Shown in pieces: positions 7,923 through 14,502 of a stretch of DNA of 30,691 nt. Origin of the DNA: JBQCEE01 sp051960575 (GTDB lineage: Bacteria; Actinomycetota; Actinomycetes; Mycobacteriales; Jatrophihabitantaceae); contig NZ_JBQCEE010000301.1 in NCBI RefSeq assembly GCF_051960575.1, positions 1-30,691 of the forward strand. Reading direction: 5' to 3'. How positions within the stretch are numbered: the first letter of the stretch is position 1; each line of letters starts with the position of its first letter. The position numbers and the translations under genes are program-made. Under the pieces are notes generated by a model. It searched no databases. It saw only the letters and a program-made list of their open reading frames with translations, and was not told the DNA's origin.

Positions 7923-8261
7923 CAGTAATGGCCGGGCCGTCCCCGGTCCACCGGCGACTGAGGTACCGCTGGCAGCGACGGCGCGGCGTCCGATCTCAAG
8001 CTGCCAAATCCATAAGTGGCGCCGCGCTGAACCTCAGCATAATTGTGCTCGTTCAGCGGCATGTCGAGTGGTTCGACACCTGCAGGATTGTGCGCTGTCA
8101 TGGTGGCCGTGAGTGACGCGCTGAAGAACTATCAGAGTTGAGAGTTTCCGACGGACCTGGTTTACCCCCGATCGGTCGCTGTTCTACGCCTGGCCGACGA
8201 CGACGCACTCGAGACGCTCGAGTACCGCATCCTTTCCGAGGGCGACTTTGTCGGCGCCGCA

Positions 8262-8456
8262 TTGATCAGGATGGAGTCGGAAAGCTGGGTCGAGGTCCGG
8301 GATTGCACCGGCTCATTTCATCATGGCCGGTACGTCTTATCTCGCGTTCGTGATGAGGACGCAGACGAAGACGCCTTAGTGGCGGAGTTCGTCGAACTCG
8401 CTGGGATCAACCCCGATGCGATTGAGTGGCGAGTCGAGCCTCCCTTGCCGCGCTGA
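8262..8456 (+). CDS. conserved-looking small protein, true 5' end unresolved
   Basis: 64 residues from TTG 8262 (ATG at 8271 also in frame). The same frame is open back to 8142 and reads like protein there too (FPTDLVYPRSVAVLRLADDD, ETLEYRILSEGDFVGAALIR), with no ATG, GTG or TTG before 8262. The full coding stretch is therefore probably about 105 residues, with a lost start codon, a non-ATG start such as CTG 8157, or a frameshift near 8140 where TTG 8138 sits in another phase. The protein is acidic and soluble with no recognised domain. A dispersed-repeat pair follows the stop. Confidence 0.5.
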   Translation: MIRMESESWVEVRDCTGSFHHGRYVLSRVRDEDADEDALVAEFVELAGINPDAIEWRVEPPLPR

Positions 8457-8475
8457 ACTCGGCATGACCACCGAA

Positions 8476-8517
8476 ACAGCGGCATGGTCGCGCTCCGCGA
8501 CGACAGCGGCATGGTCA
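8476..8517 (-). repeat. dispersed repeat, locus 7: two units, inverted
   Basis: A partial and a full unit in reverse orientation (ACAGCGGCATGGTCGCG, then CGACGACAGCGGCATGGTC), between the convergent gene ends at 8456 and 8551. Confidence 0.85.
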
Positions 8518-8550
8518 CGCGGAACGAACACCTGGATCCGAGGGACATAT

Positions 8551-9121
8551 TCACTGCTCCTGGACGAGGCGGTCGAGCACAGGTTGTAGGTCGGCTTCAG
8601 TGAGCTTCCCTGAGTACACGGCGGCAACGCGATGCTGCTTGTCGAGCAATACCGTCATTGGTAGGCCGGCTGTGGGTAGATCGCCCAACGCGAGAGCTGC
8701 CCGCCCAGGCTCGTCATATACGATCGGGTAGGTGATCTTGTAGTCGTGCACGAAGGACTTCGCAGAGCTGCGGTCGTCCTTGATGTCGACACCGACGAAG
8801 GTCACTGCCTTGCTGAGGTTCTGCCGATACATCAGTTCGTACTGCGGCGACTCGACCTGGCACGGCGGGCACCAGGACGCCCAAGAAGTTCAACATCACG
8901 ACCTTGCCCGCCGCATCCGACAGCCGGTAATTGCCGCCACCGAGAAGGTCTCCGGAGATGTCAGCGGCCAATTTCCGAGATCGAGCGGGGATGGTCTGCC
9001 CGACGGGATTGAGGGTGGCGAAGCGGAACTGACCGCTGCCCGATTGGCCAGCCTGACTGCAGCTAGCAAGCGGGAGGGCCGTCGCCACGATCAACAGCAG
9101 GGCTAGGCGCACGAGTCTCAC
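8551..9121 (-). pseudogene. TlpA/ResA-type thioredoxin lipoprotein, frameshifted
   Basis: The N-terminal frame (9121 down to about 8888) encodes a signal with lipobox ALPLASC (Cys21) and then the start of a redoxin domain (YRLSDAAGKVVMLNF). One extra T near 8883-8884 shifts the frame exactly where the active site should be. The other frame continues with WASWCPPCQVESPQYELMYR, the CxxC redox motif, and runs to the stop at 8551 with a complete thioredoxin fold (VGVDIKDD, cis-Pro segment AGLPMTVLLD). An intact version would be a membrane-anchored thiol-disulfide oxidoreductase for cytochrome c maturation or oxidative folding. This is either a fresh pseudogene or a base-calling error. The start GTG 9121 follows the -10-like CAGACT by 6 nt. 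Confidence 0.85.
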
Positions 9122-9224
9122 GTTGCCAGTCTGACGCGGCTCAGCAAGCTGATCGAGACGCGTCTCAGCGCCCCATCGTAGGGACTACCTGGCGCGCACG
9201 CGCTCCCTTGTCCTGCGGGTGGCA

Positions 9225-9485
9225 CTAGGTAGAGACGAAGCCTTCGAGCCACTCATCGTGGTCGACCTCGTATGTGTCCACGATGAAGCAATTTGGTTCG
9301 TCCGCGAAGCCAGAGAGTGTCCGCGCTCCCAAGACTCGATCGTGGGCGCGCGCGAGGGTCGAGTAGCAGCCCAGCAGCTTCACGTCGTCGCCATCCTGCT
9401 CGTCGATCAGCACGGCGTCGCCGAAGTGTGTAACGCACCGGGCGCTGTCGGCGTGGTGGACGTGCCAGAGCAATGAGACGTTCAC
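9225..9485 (-). CDS. small hypothetical protein, acidic
   Basis: 86 residues, soluble, with a regular alpha/beta look (MNVSLLWHVHHAD, FGDAVLIDEQDGDDVKLLGC, FIVDTYEVDHDEWLEGF). The segment DDVKLLGCYSTLARAHDRV resembles small actinobacterial proteins of unassigned function. I chose GTG 9485 because TACCTT (9493-9498, minus strand) lies 7 nt upstream; the frame could extend to 9506. It diverges from the 9583 gene across about 100 bp that also holds a single degenerate dispersed-repeat copy. Confidence 0.6.
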   Translation of the reverse strand: MNVSLLWHVHHADSARCVTHFGDAVLIDEQDGDDVKLLGCYSTLARAHDRVLGARTLSGFADEPNCFIVDTYEVDHDEWLEGFVST

Positions 9486-9492
9486 AGGACCC

Positions 9493-9498
9493 AAGGTA
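9493..9498 (-). promoter_or_regulatory. -10 element TACCTT of a leaderless promoter
   Basis: On the minus strand TACCTT is followed by 7 nt and then GTG at 9485. Confidence 0.5.
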
Positions 9499-9507
9499 TG
9501 GGACACG

Positions 9508-9526
9508 TCGACAGCGGCACGGTCGT
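9508..9526 (-). repeat. dispersed repeat, locus 8: single degenerate copy
   Basis: GTCGACAGCGGCACGGTCG resembles the inverted repeat core with one changed base in GGCATGG. Confidence 0.5.
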
Positions 9527-9569
9527 TCGGTTCCGCGTACGTGACCAGTCAGAGTCAACGGCTGCCACC

Positions 9570-9575
9570 TACGGT
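9570..9575 (+). promoter_or_regulatory. -10 element TACGGT of a leaderless promoter
   Basis: TACGGT, then 7 nt, then ATG at 9583. It favours this start over the in-frame GTG at 9541. Confidence 0.5.
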
Positions 9576-9582
9576 GGTCGGC

Positions 9583-9867
9583 ATGGCGTATGTCGGTGAC
9601 GGCTTTGAGATCGAATCGCGCTGGAAGGAAGAGGTCGTTTATTGGGAGGTCGACCAAGGCTTCCTCTTCGACGCTGGCTGGGGTGTGACCCCAGGGGTGC
9701 TGTACGTGCCGTCCGCTGAGATCTGGGTCGAAGTCATGCCCGACTGGCTCCGGTATCGGCGCGACGAAGTGGTAGCGCGCTTACGCCAGCACAGCGAGCA
9801 TGTACTTGAAGAGGACGTGCATGGGTACTACCGCAACCGACCTGCGGATCGGCTTGTGTCTCGCTAG
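9583..9867 (+). CDS. small hypothetical protein
   Basis: 94 residues, soluble and rich in Trp, Tyr and charged residues (ESRWKEEVVYWEVDQGFLFDA, PSAEIWVEVMPDWLRYRRDEVVARL). I recognise no domain. It might be an immunity-type or phage-derived small protein, but nothing nearby shows that. ATG 9583 is preferred over GTG 9541 because TACGGT lies 7 nt upstream. A repeat pair follows the stop. Confidence 0.65.
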   Translation: MAYVGDGFEIESRWKEEVVYWEVDQGFLFDAGWGVTPGVLYVPSAEIWVEVMPDWLRYRRDEVVARLRQHSEHVLEEDVHGYYRNRPADRLVSR

Positions 9868-9894
9868 TTCTGCATCGAGTCCCTGGGTGTGGGC

Positions 9895-9953
9895 GCGCGA
9901 CGACAGCGGCATGATCGCGGAACAGTGGCATGGTCGCGCTCCGCGACGACACC
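9895..9953 (-). repeat. dispersed repeat, locus 9: two units, inverted, second flanked by a degenerate part
   Basis: CGACGACAGCGGCATGATCG, then AACAGTGGCATGGTCGCG and a trailing CTCCGCGACGACACCG. It lies between the convergent gene ends at 9867 and 9965. Confidence 0.8.
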
Positions 9954-9964
9954 GCCGGACACGC

Positions 9965-10372
9965 TCAGCCAGGCTGGCCGTCCGGTTTGGTTCCCAGGCT
10001 CGTGCCGACTACAGCCCGGACCTCGCTCGGAAGCTTTCGTTGGACTTCCCGCAGGATGCGAATGGTGTCGGCGTCAGGAAGGCCGGTCGTGATCGACCAC
10101 TCGCGCCCGGAACCAACCAAGTTGCTGACGAAGACGACCTCAGTTGCGAGCACAGTGCGCGCCCAGTCCAAGGGAGATAGCGGTTGGTCAGCGTTCAGTG
10201 CTGCGATGATTCGCTCAGCTTGGCGGAACAGGTCAGCTTGATCGATGAAGCCGAGTGCAACCGCGAACTCCTCAGTGATGCGGGCGGGACCTCCCCATTC
10301 GATGAGGCCCGCGCGGAGAACAGCCCGCTCCACCTCGCTCAGATCGAGTGCAAGCAGATCGTCAGTTGGCAC
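9965..10372 (-). CDS. conserved hypothetical protein, helical
   Basis: 135 residues, all-helical and soluble. The central block (EWGGPARITEEFAVALGF, ERIIAALNADQPLSPLDWAR, TEVVFVSNLVGSGREW, DADTIRILREVQRKL) looks like a small conserved protein found repeatedly in actinomycetes without assigned function; I recognise it as a pattern, not as a named family. The start GTG 10372 has the -10-like CACCCT 6 nt upstream. Dispersed-repeat loci flank it on both sides. Confidence 0.72.
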   Translation of the reverse strand: MPTDDLLALDLSEVERAVLRAGLIEWGGPARITEEFAVALGFIDQADLFRQAERIIAALNADQPLSPLDWARTVLATEVVFVSNLVGSGREWSITTGLPDADTIRILREVQRKLPSEVRAVVGTSLGTKPDGQPG

Positions 10373-10511
10373 CTTCCCAGGGTGTCAGACGACGACACCT
10401 CCAGGAATCGTCTCGGAGCGGATCGTGCAGATGCAACAGCGCAGGTGTTGGGCAATCGCCAGGCCACGTGACAGATGCGAAGGTCAACGCCAACCCCTAC
10501 GTCATCAGCAT

Positions 10512-10542
10512 GTCGCGCTCCGCGACGACAGCGGCATGGTCG
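10512..10542 (-). repeat. dispersed repeat, locus 10: single full unit, inverted
   Basis: A single, well-conserved inverted unit (CGACGACAGCGGCATGGTCG with leading CGCTCCG) between the start of the 9965-10372 gene and the end of the gene at 10544. Confidence 0.85.
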
Positions 10543-10543
10543 T

Positions 10544-10915
10544 TTACGCAGTCTCTGACGCATCCACCTGGGCGAAAGCCCAGCGAATGTAAGTCTGCAT
10601 CCACCTTTGGCTATGCCAAGAGTCCAACTCGTCGCGCCAGTCGTGCGCGCACCAGTGAGAACCTTGGCAGGTGAGGGTTCGCGTCCAGAGGAATCTGAAC
10701 ACGCGCCGATCCGCCGTCACTAGGACACACTTGCTCGCGTCTTGCTCGATGTCCGCGATGGTCAAGCCATCGGGGAAGGCGTCGATCACTGAGGTTGCGG
10801 GATCGATGCCTCTCTGCACCAAGTGAGAACGGAGCGCGGACCAAATCTCGTCGTCGGCGGACCTCAGTTGGTTGGTGCAGAACCAGCGATCCGAAGTCAC
10901 TCGGTCAGTGTCCAT
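10544..10915 (-). CDS. hypothetical protein, Trp-rich
   Basis: 123 residues, soluble, with ten tryptophans. The first half (DEIWSALRSHLVQRGIDP, DAFPDGLTIADIEQDASKC) is followed by a beta-rich part (VLVTADRRVFRFLWT) and a Trp-rich tail. No family recognised. The start ATG 10915 has TAGGTC 6 nt upstream on the minus strand, a near match to the leaderless -10. A repeat unit touches its 3' end. Confidence 0.65.
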   Translation of the reverse strand: MDTDRVTSDRWFCTNQLRSADDEIWSALRSHLVQRGIDPATSVIDAFPDGLTIADIEQDASKCVLVTADRRVFRFLWTRTLTCQGSHWCAHDWRDELDSWHSQRWMQTYIRWAFAQVDASETA

Positions 10916-10971
10916 CGTGTTGACCTATGACGTACGACCCCAGCGAGGTCGCCACCGTGGCACCACTAGAC

Positions 10972-10990
10972 CAGCGGCATGGTCACGCAT
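10972..10990 (-). repeat. dispersed repeat, locus 11: partial copy
   Basis: CCAGCGGCATGGTCACGC, matching the 3' half of the inverted unit. A similar but weaker trace (CAGCGGCATGG) occurs at about 11513-11523. Confidence 0.5.
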
Positions 10991-11001
10991 CAGTATCGAC
11001 G

Positions 11002-11415
11002 CTATGCGAGACACGCCGTGGGAACGGGTGTGCTGTAGCCGACCAGTGGCTTAGGCGTATGCACGTACGTGACCGCACCCTGAATGGTTGTCGTTACGCC
11101 GGGAACATCGCGAAGCCGCTCGGGGAGGGTCCTGGCTGCGGCACTGCTCAGTAAGACGTGCTCCTCGACGACTGATCGGCCAAGTCTCCCTGGCGTCATC
11201 AGCCAGGCGGTGCATGAGTTCCCCAAGAGCCGGGCCACGCGCTGCCGTGGGAGGGGCGATGAAATGTTCAAATTCAGTCGTACGGCGAGGGTCGAGGTCT
11301 GCGGTAGCTGGGGCGGAGCGGAGCATGCGGTCAGACCGAACCTGAGCGGAAGCGCAATGACGCACACGAGCGACCCCAATGCCACGTGAAGCCGTGGCGT
11401 GCTCTGACAAGTCAC
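11002..11415 (-). CDS. small lipoprotein of unknown function
   Basis: 137 residues. The N-terminal signal (VALGSLVCVIALPLRF) ends in lipobox GLTAC with Cys31, predicting an exported lipoprotein. The mature part has a conserved-looking middle (ALGNSC-like LLGNSCTAWLM, GRSVVEEHVLL) and no recognisable domain. A competing frame at 11051-11458 on the same strand is Arg/Ser-rich and unlikely. The start GTG 11415 lies exactly 6 nt after TACCCT, which supports this frame. Confidence 0.6.
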   Translation of the reverse strand: MTCQSTPRLHVALGSLVCVIALPLRFGLTACSAPPQLPQTSTLAVRLNLNISSPLPRQRVARLLGNSCTAWLMTPGRLGRSVVEEHVLLSSAAARTLPERLRDVPGVTTTIQGAVTYVHTPKPLVGYSTPVPTACLA

Positions 11416-11421
11416 TCGGCC

Positions 11422-11427
11422 AGGGTA
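11422..11427 (-). promoter_or_regulatory. -10 element TACCCT of a leaderless promoter
   Basis: On the minus strand TACCCT, then 6 nt, then GTG at 11415. Confidence 0.55.
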
Positions 11428-11478
11428 AGCCGCTGGCCGCCCCGAAGGATGAATTCATCTACCATCGATGCTGTCAGG

Positions 11479-11739
11479 TCACCCACCACGGTCGACTCCA
11501 TCCGCTAGGTCAGCGGCATGGCCGTGAGCGTATCCCTCGCGTCCGGCGATGAGGCGGGTCGACCACTCGCCCAGCGTTTGCTCTATCTCGGCCAGTACTT
11601 CTTCCCGGGAGCGACCCCAACCACCGCCAAGCTCGTCATCCAACCCGAAGAGATGCCCAGCCTCGGGTTCGTGACGCGGGTAGTCGTTGTCGATGTAGGC
11701 GCGAATCACCTCGCGAAGTACATCCATGGTGGCACACAT
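11479..11739 (-). CDS. small protein, probably 3' part of a frameshifted gene
   Basis: 86 residues from ATG 11739 (ATG at 11727 also in frame): MDVLREVIRAYIDNDYP, then a Gly-rich and acidic stretch (LDDELGGGWGRSREEVLAEI). Soluble, family unknown. The frame immediately upstream on the same strand (12052 down to 11739) encodes protein-like sequence ending NLAITFQMAAWRAGD and has no stop there; it simply runs into a nonsense phase. The two pieces read most naturally as one protein with a frameshift near 11739. If the 86-residue unit is independent, it lacks a Shine-Dalgarno. Confidence 0.55.
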   Translation of the reverse strand: MCATMDVLREVIRAYIDNDYPRHEPEAGHLFGLDDELGGGWGRSREEVLAEIEQTLGEWSTRLIAGREGYAHGHAADLADGVDRGG

Positions 11740-12099
11740 CGCCAGCGCGCCAGGCGGCCATCTGGAAGGTGATGGCTAGGTTCCAAGCGACCTCACTGAC
11801 GACCTTGGCTGCTCCCAATTCATCTAAAACCTGGGGCCACACCTTGTCGATCAGCCAGCCGTCTGAGCCGTCGAGTCCGGCTAGTCGTCGCAGCGCAGGC
11901 GAATCAAGTTCCACCAGCCACTGAGCGGCCAACATCGGCAACTCGTCCGTGCGCAGCATCCCGAGTTGCCGAAGCGCACCGGCCTGCTCAGGCGTGGGGT
12001 AGATCGTCACCGCCGCATTCTCCACCGCGCGGACATCGGCACGGTCGAGCACTGAGCCGGCACTGAGCGCGACGAGCTCGGCGGCGGCCTTGCCGGCAT
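11740..12099 (-). pseudogene. 5' part of a decayed gene with two frameshifts
   Basis: On the minus strand, ATG 12099 lies 6 nt after TACCCA (12106-12111), a leaderless-type start. From that ATG the frame soon stops, but a shift within the first few codons gives GKAAAELVALSAGSVL, then DRADVRAVENAAVTIYPTPE and ALRRLAGLDGSDGWLIDKVW, a plausible helical protein. It then needs a second shift near 11739 to join the 11479-11739 frame. Together the pieces would make about 200 residues. I do not recognise the family. Two shifts in one gene suggest true decay, not a base-calling error. Confidence 0.5.
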
Positions 12100-12139
12100 T
12101 CGGCCTGGGTATGAGCCGTTCTGGACGGGGGTGCCGGCG

Positions 12140-12721
12140 ATGGCTGGAGTGATTGGTGCAGCGAGCGGCGGTGCACTCAGTGTTGTCTTGTTCGTTGTGC
12201 TGCTGCGGTACGGGCTGCGCCGGTCGGCGATTGGGGTGGTGCGGGCGCTGCGCGCTAACCCGGGTCAGCCGTATCGCGTGACGGTCCACAAGTGGGCCAT
12301 CTCTGTCGGCGCTTGGAACCCCGGTCAGCCATTACGCCGGAACGGGCAGGTATTCGGCGACGGGACAGCGGTATACCGCCTCGTCGACGGCGACCTCGTC
12401 GAATTGGTCTGGACGCCCCGCGACGGACACGAGCAGCGCTTCAGCGGCGAGGTCCCGAAGCAGGTGGATGTCGACGGGCCAGCCCACCGTCGCCGTAAAG
12501 CCGTTGTGCGGGGCATCCTCGCCGGCTACCTTGCGCTCGCGGCGGCCGGCTTCACGGTCGGCTATCTGGCCAGTTCAGGCACGGCGGCCCACCGCGCCGG
12601 CATCGGCTTTGGTGGCGTCTTCTTGGCCATGGCGTCAGTGTGGGTGCTCGTCACCCTGGCCGCCGCCGTACACGGATCTCGATCGGCCCTCTCGACCTCT
12701 CGCAGAAGACTCGGCACCTAG
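12140..12721 (+). CDS. membrane protein, three predicted TM helices
   Basis: 193 residues. One N-terminal membrane helix (GALSVVLFVVLLRYGL) is followed by a soluble beta-rich region of about 90 residues (RVTVHKWAISVGAWNPGQP, GDGTAVYRLVDGDLVELVWT), then two helices at about 125-145 and 155-180. ATG 12140 is preferred: a GGGGG run ends 8 nt upstream; GTG 12131 is in frame too. The stop TAG at 12719-12721 falls inside the first copy of an 11-bp triple repeat. No family recognised. It may be cargo of the integrated element. Confidence 0.7.
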   Translation: MAGVIGAASGGALSVVLFVVLLRYGLRRSAIGVVRALRANPGQPYRVTVHKWAISVGAWNPGQPLRRNGQVFGDGTAVYRLVDGDLVELVWTPRDGHEQRFSGEVPKQVDVDGPAHRRRKAVVRGILAGYLALAAAGFTVGYLASSGTAAHRAGIGFGGVFLAMASVWVLVTLAAAVHGSRSALSTSRRRLGT

Positions 12722-12743
12722 TCGGCACCTAGTCGGCACCTAG
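12711..12743. repeat. tandem repeat, three copies of TCGGCACCTAG
   Basis: Three perfect 11-bp copies (12711-12721, 12722-12732, 12733-12743). The first carries the stop of the 12140 gene; the last overlaps the stop codon of the convergent gene ending at 12740. Confidence 0.9.
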
Positions 12744-13312
12744 TCGGCCAACTGGTCAGCCACTTCGTCGGCCCTCGGGGCCGCCGACGAGGTCGGTGTT
12801 GACGGGCTCCGCTGCCCGGCGGCGGCGATGGCGCGCAGCGTCTCCCGTGCGTCCGCGTGCCTCGGCCCGCGAGACGCCGACAGCAGCGCGGCTTTGCCGT
12901 CGGGCAGGATCACACGAACCGACTGGTCGGTGAGCGCACGCTGCTCGCTCGCGCTGAAGGAGCCGCGCGGCCACGTGGCGACCGCTTTCCCGATCCCGCG
13001 CGCGAAAGTCCACTCGTGCAACACCACGGCATCGTCAAGGACGACCGCGAGGACGCGACCTGGCAGGTGGGCGTATCGCTGCTGGTCACGGCGTGCCCAG
13101 CCGAGCACGGAGTCGAGCGACCGGCTCACGGCGGACACCTGCCGCCCGTCGGGCAGACGCACCATCGCAGCTCCGGACCCGGCGGCCGCAGCGCCCATGC
13201 CGACCGCCAACGCAGCAGCCGTGCTCTGCGGGCTGTACACGTGAAGTAACCCGAAGGCGCGCGGGTTCGACCCGTACGCAGCCACGACCGCACGCCGCTG
13301 TCGATCTCGCAC
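12740..13312 (-). CDS. hypothetical protein, possibly PH-like beta-rich
   Basis: 190 residues, soluble. The middle is built of short beta-like stretches with turns (AMVRLPDGRQVSAVSRSL, RVLAVVLDDAVVLHEWTF, SVRVILPDGKAALLSASRG), which suggests a beta-barrel fold of the PH type; that is inference only. A low-complexity Ser/Pro tail ends the protein. GTG 13312 has TAGAAC 6 nt upstream on the minus strand, the same hexamer and spacing seen before the 23090 gene. GTG 13285 is an alternative. It ends tail-to-tail with the 12140 gene inside the 11-bp tandem repeat. Confidence 0.65.
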   Translation of the reverse strand: MRDRQRRAVVAAYGSNPRAFGLLHVYSPQSTAAALAVGMGAAAAGSGAAMVRLPDGRQVSAVSRSLDSVLGWARRDQQRYAHLPGRVLAVVLDDAVVLHEWTFARGIGKAVATWPRGSFSASEQRALTDQSVRVILPDGKAALLSASRGPRHADARETLRAIAAAGQRSPSTPTSSAAPRADEVADQLAD

Positions 13313-13574
13313 GCGCCCGTTCTACCCAGCCGGCCGCCCGTCCACATCAGGAGGCATCACCCTGCGCACGCTCGACAAGGGTTGCGGTCACGGCGGCCCG
13401 CCCGTCACACAGCTGACGCCCCCACCCAGCCCGGGGGACGACGCGTCGGACCGCGAGCGCCTACAGACCAGCTCCCGGGGAATCTGCGCAGCGTCATGGC
13501 ATCTCCCTAGCACTCCCCTAACGTGACGCGAGGCGCCACCTTTCGACCCCGACAGCTCGCCGGTCGACCGGCAT

Positions 13575-13769
13575 CTACCTACCCTCACGCCGACCCGAGC
13601 TCGAGCCGCTACCGACCGCGCCAGCGGGCCCGCCCATTTCAAGATCACGGACCCACACACCCGCTGCATCGCCGGTGATGCCGCTGTGAGGTCGCGGTTC
13701 GAGGGGGTCGCGGGCAACCGGAAGCCCACCGTTTTCGCGAGGCAATGGCCGCAAGAGTCGATCTTGCAT
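13575..13769 (-). CDS. possible small protein of the integrated element
   Basis: 64 residues (MQDRLLRPLPRENGGLPVA, then Gly/Ser-rich GGPAGAVGSGSSSG). ATG 13769 has a GGAGG about 11 nt upstream; an in-frame GTG at 13781 is closer to it. The N-terminal half reads like protein, the tail is low-complexity. No family. Other frames in the 13313-13898 interval are unsupported. One arm of a 15-bp inverted repeat (13665-13679) lies inside it. Confidence 0.35.
   Translation of the reverse strand: MQDRLLRPLPRENGGLPVARDPLEPRPHSGITGDAAGVWVRDLEMGGPAGAVGSGSSSGRREGR
13665..13679. repeat. left arm of a 15-bp inverted repeat
   Basis: TGCATCGCCGGTGAT here is the exact reverse complement of 13889-13903. The arms flank the start regions of the 13769 (minus) and 13899 (plus) reading frames. 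Confidence 0.8.
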
Positions 13770-13888
13770 GGTTTTTGACACCTCCGCCCTCGCAGGCGTC
13801 GACGTCGGCGGGTCGGACCGTCCTGATCAGCACCGACGGCCGACCGATGTGGCTAGGTAGATGCACCTCGGGAACAACTCACGCCCAT

Positions 13889-13903
13889 ATCACCGGCGAT
13901 GCA
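13889..13903. repeat. right arm of a 15-bp inverted repeat
   Basis: ATCACCGGCGATGCA, exact inverse of 13665-13679. It covers the ATG of the zinc-finger reading frame at 13899. Confidence 0.8.
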
Positions 13904-14483
13904 AGAGGTGTGTCCATCTTGTTGTAACGAGTTTGAGGGTGTGTCCTCTACGGGTGGCACGTAGACGGCTGAACAGCGCGACGCGCTGGCGCGTGAGCGA
14001 GCCCGGCGTCAGGAGGCGGCGGAACGGGTCCGGCGGGAACGGCGCGAGGATGAGGCGGCGGCCCGCCCGGAAACGTCGCTAGCCGTCACCGCGGCGGCCG
14101 ATAGACCACTTGCGCGCGGCCGGCGACTCAACGGCCAGGAGGTCGCGTGCGGCTGGTGCGGGGGTCCCGTACTGGTCCGGTCGCGCGGGCCGATCCCGAA
14201 ATGGTGCTCGGCGACGTGCCGGCACCGCGCATGGGAGCAGCACCGCGCCGCCCGTTCCGGCCAAGCCGCAGTCAAGGTCGTCGACCGGCTGGTCGCCGCC
14301 GTGCCGGCCGACGGGCCAGGCTGGATCGACCAACTCGAGCTGCTCACCAGTCAACTCTCGGCGCCCGATCCGATCGCCGACCAGCACCTCGACCAGCTGG
14401 CCGCCGCACTCCGTACCGCGCTGGCGGCCGTTGTCCGACGCGGCCGTTGGCGGGACTCGGCGCGCGATGCGTGGCGGTACTAG
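13899..14483 (+). pseudogene. double zinc-finger protein split by an in-frame TAG
   Basis: From ATG 13899 the frame reads MQEVCPSCCNEFEG and meets TAG at 13962-13964. The same frame continues without another stop to 14483 for 172 more codons: an Arg/Glu/Ala-rich helical segment (ALARERARRQEAAERVRR), a second Cys cluster (CGWCGG, then WCSATCRHRAWEQ), and a helical C-terminal region (WIDQLELLTSQL, AALRTALAAVVRRGRW). The second cluster matches the CxxC...CSxxCRxxA finger common in actinophage and plasmid proteins, probably nucleic-acid-binding. After the TAG the first canonical in-frame start is GTG 14301, beyond the finger. So either the gene is dead, TAG is read through, or a non-ATG start (for example CTG) is used. 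Confidence 0.6.
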
Positions 14484-14502
14484 GTCCGGCCGCCTGCCGT
14501 CT

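Noticed and set aside
7619..8101. 160-residue minus frame
   Set aside because: Its second half mirrors the 7206 lipoprotein gene, and no promoter or ribosome site is seen at its start. The first 60 residues look somewhat protein-like but are not enough.
11051..11458. 135-residue minus frame
   Set aside because: It has low-complexity Arg/Ser composition, and the overlapping 11002-11415 frame has both a lipobox and a leaderless promoter.
13680..13700. another copy of the dispersed repeat (ATGCCGCTGTGAGGTCGCGG)
   Set aside because: Only about ten bases match the core, and it lies inside a possible reading frame; probably chance.
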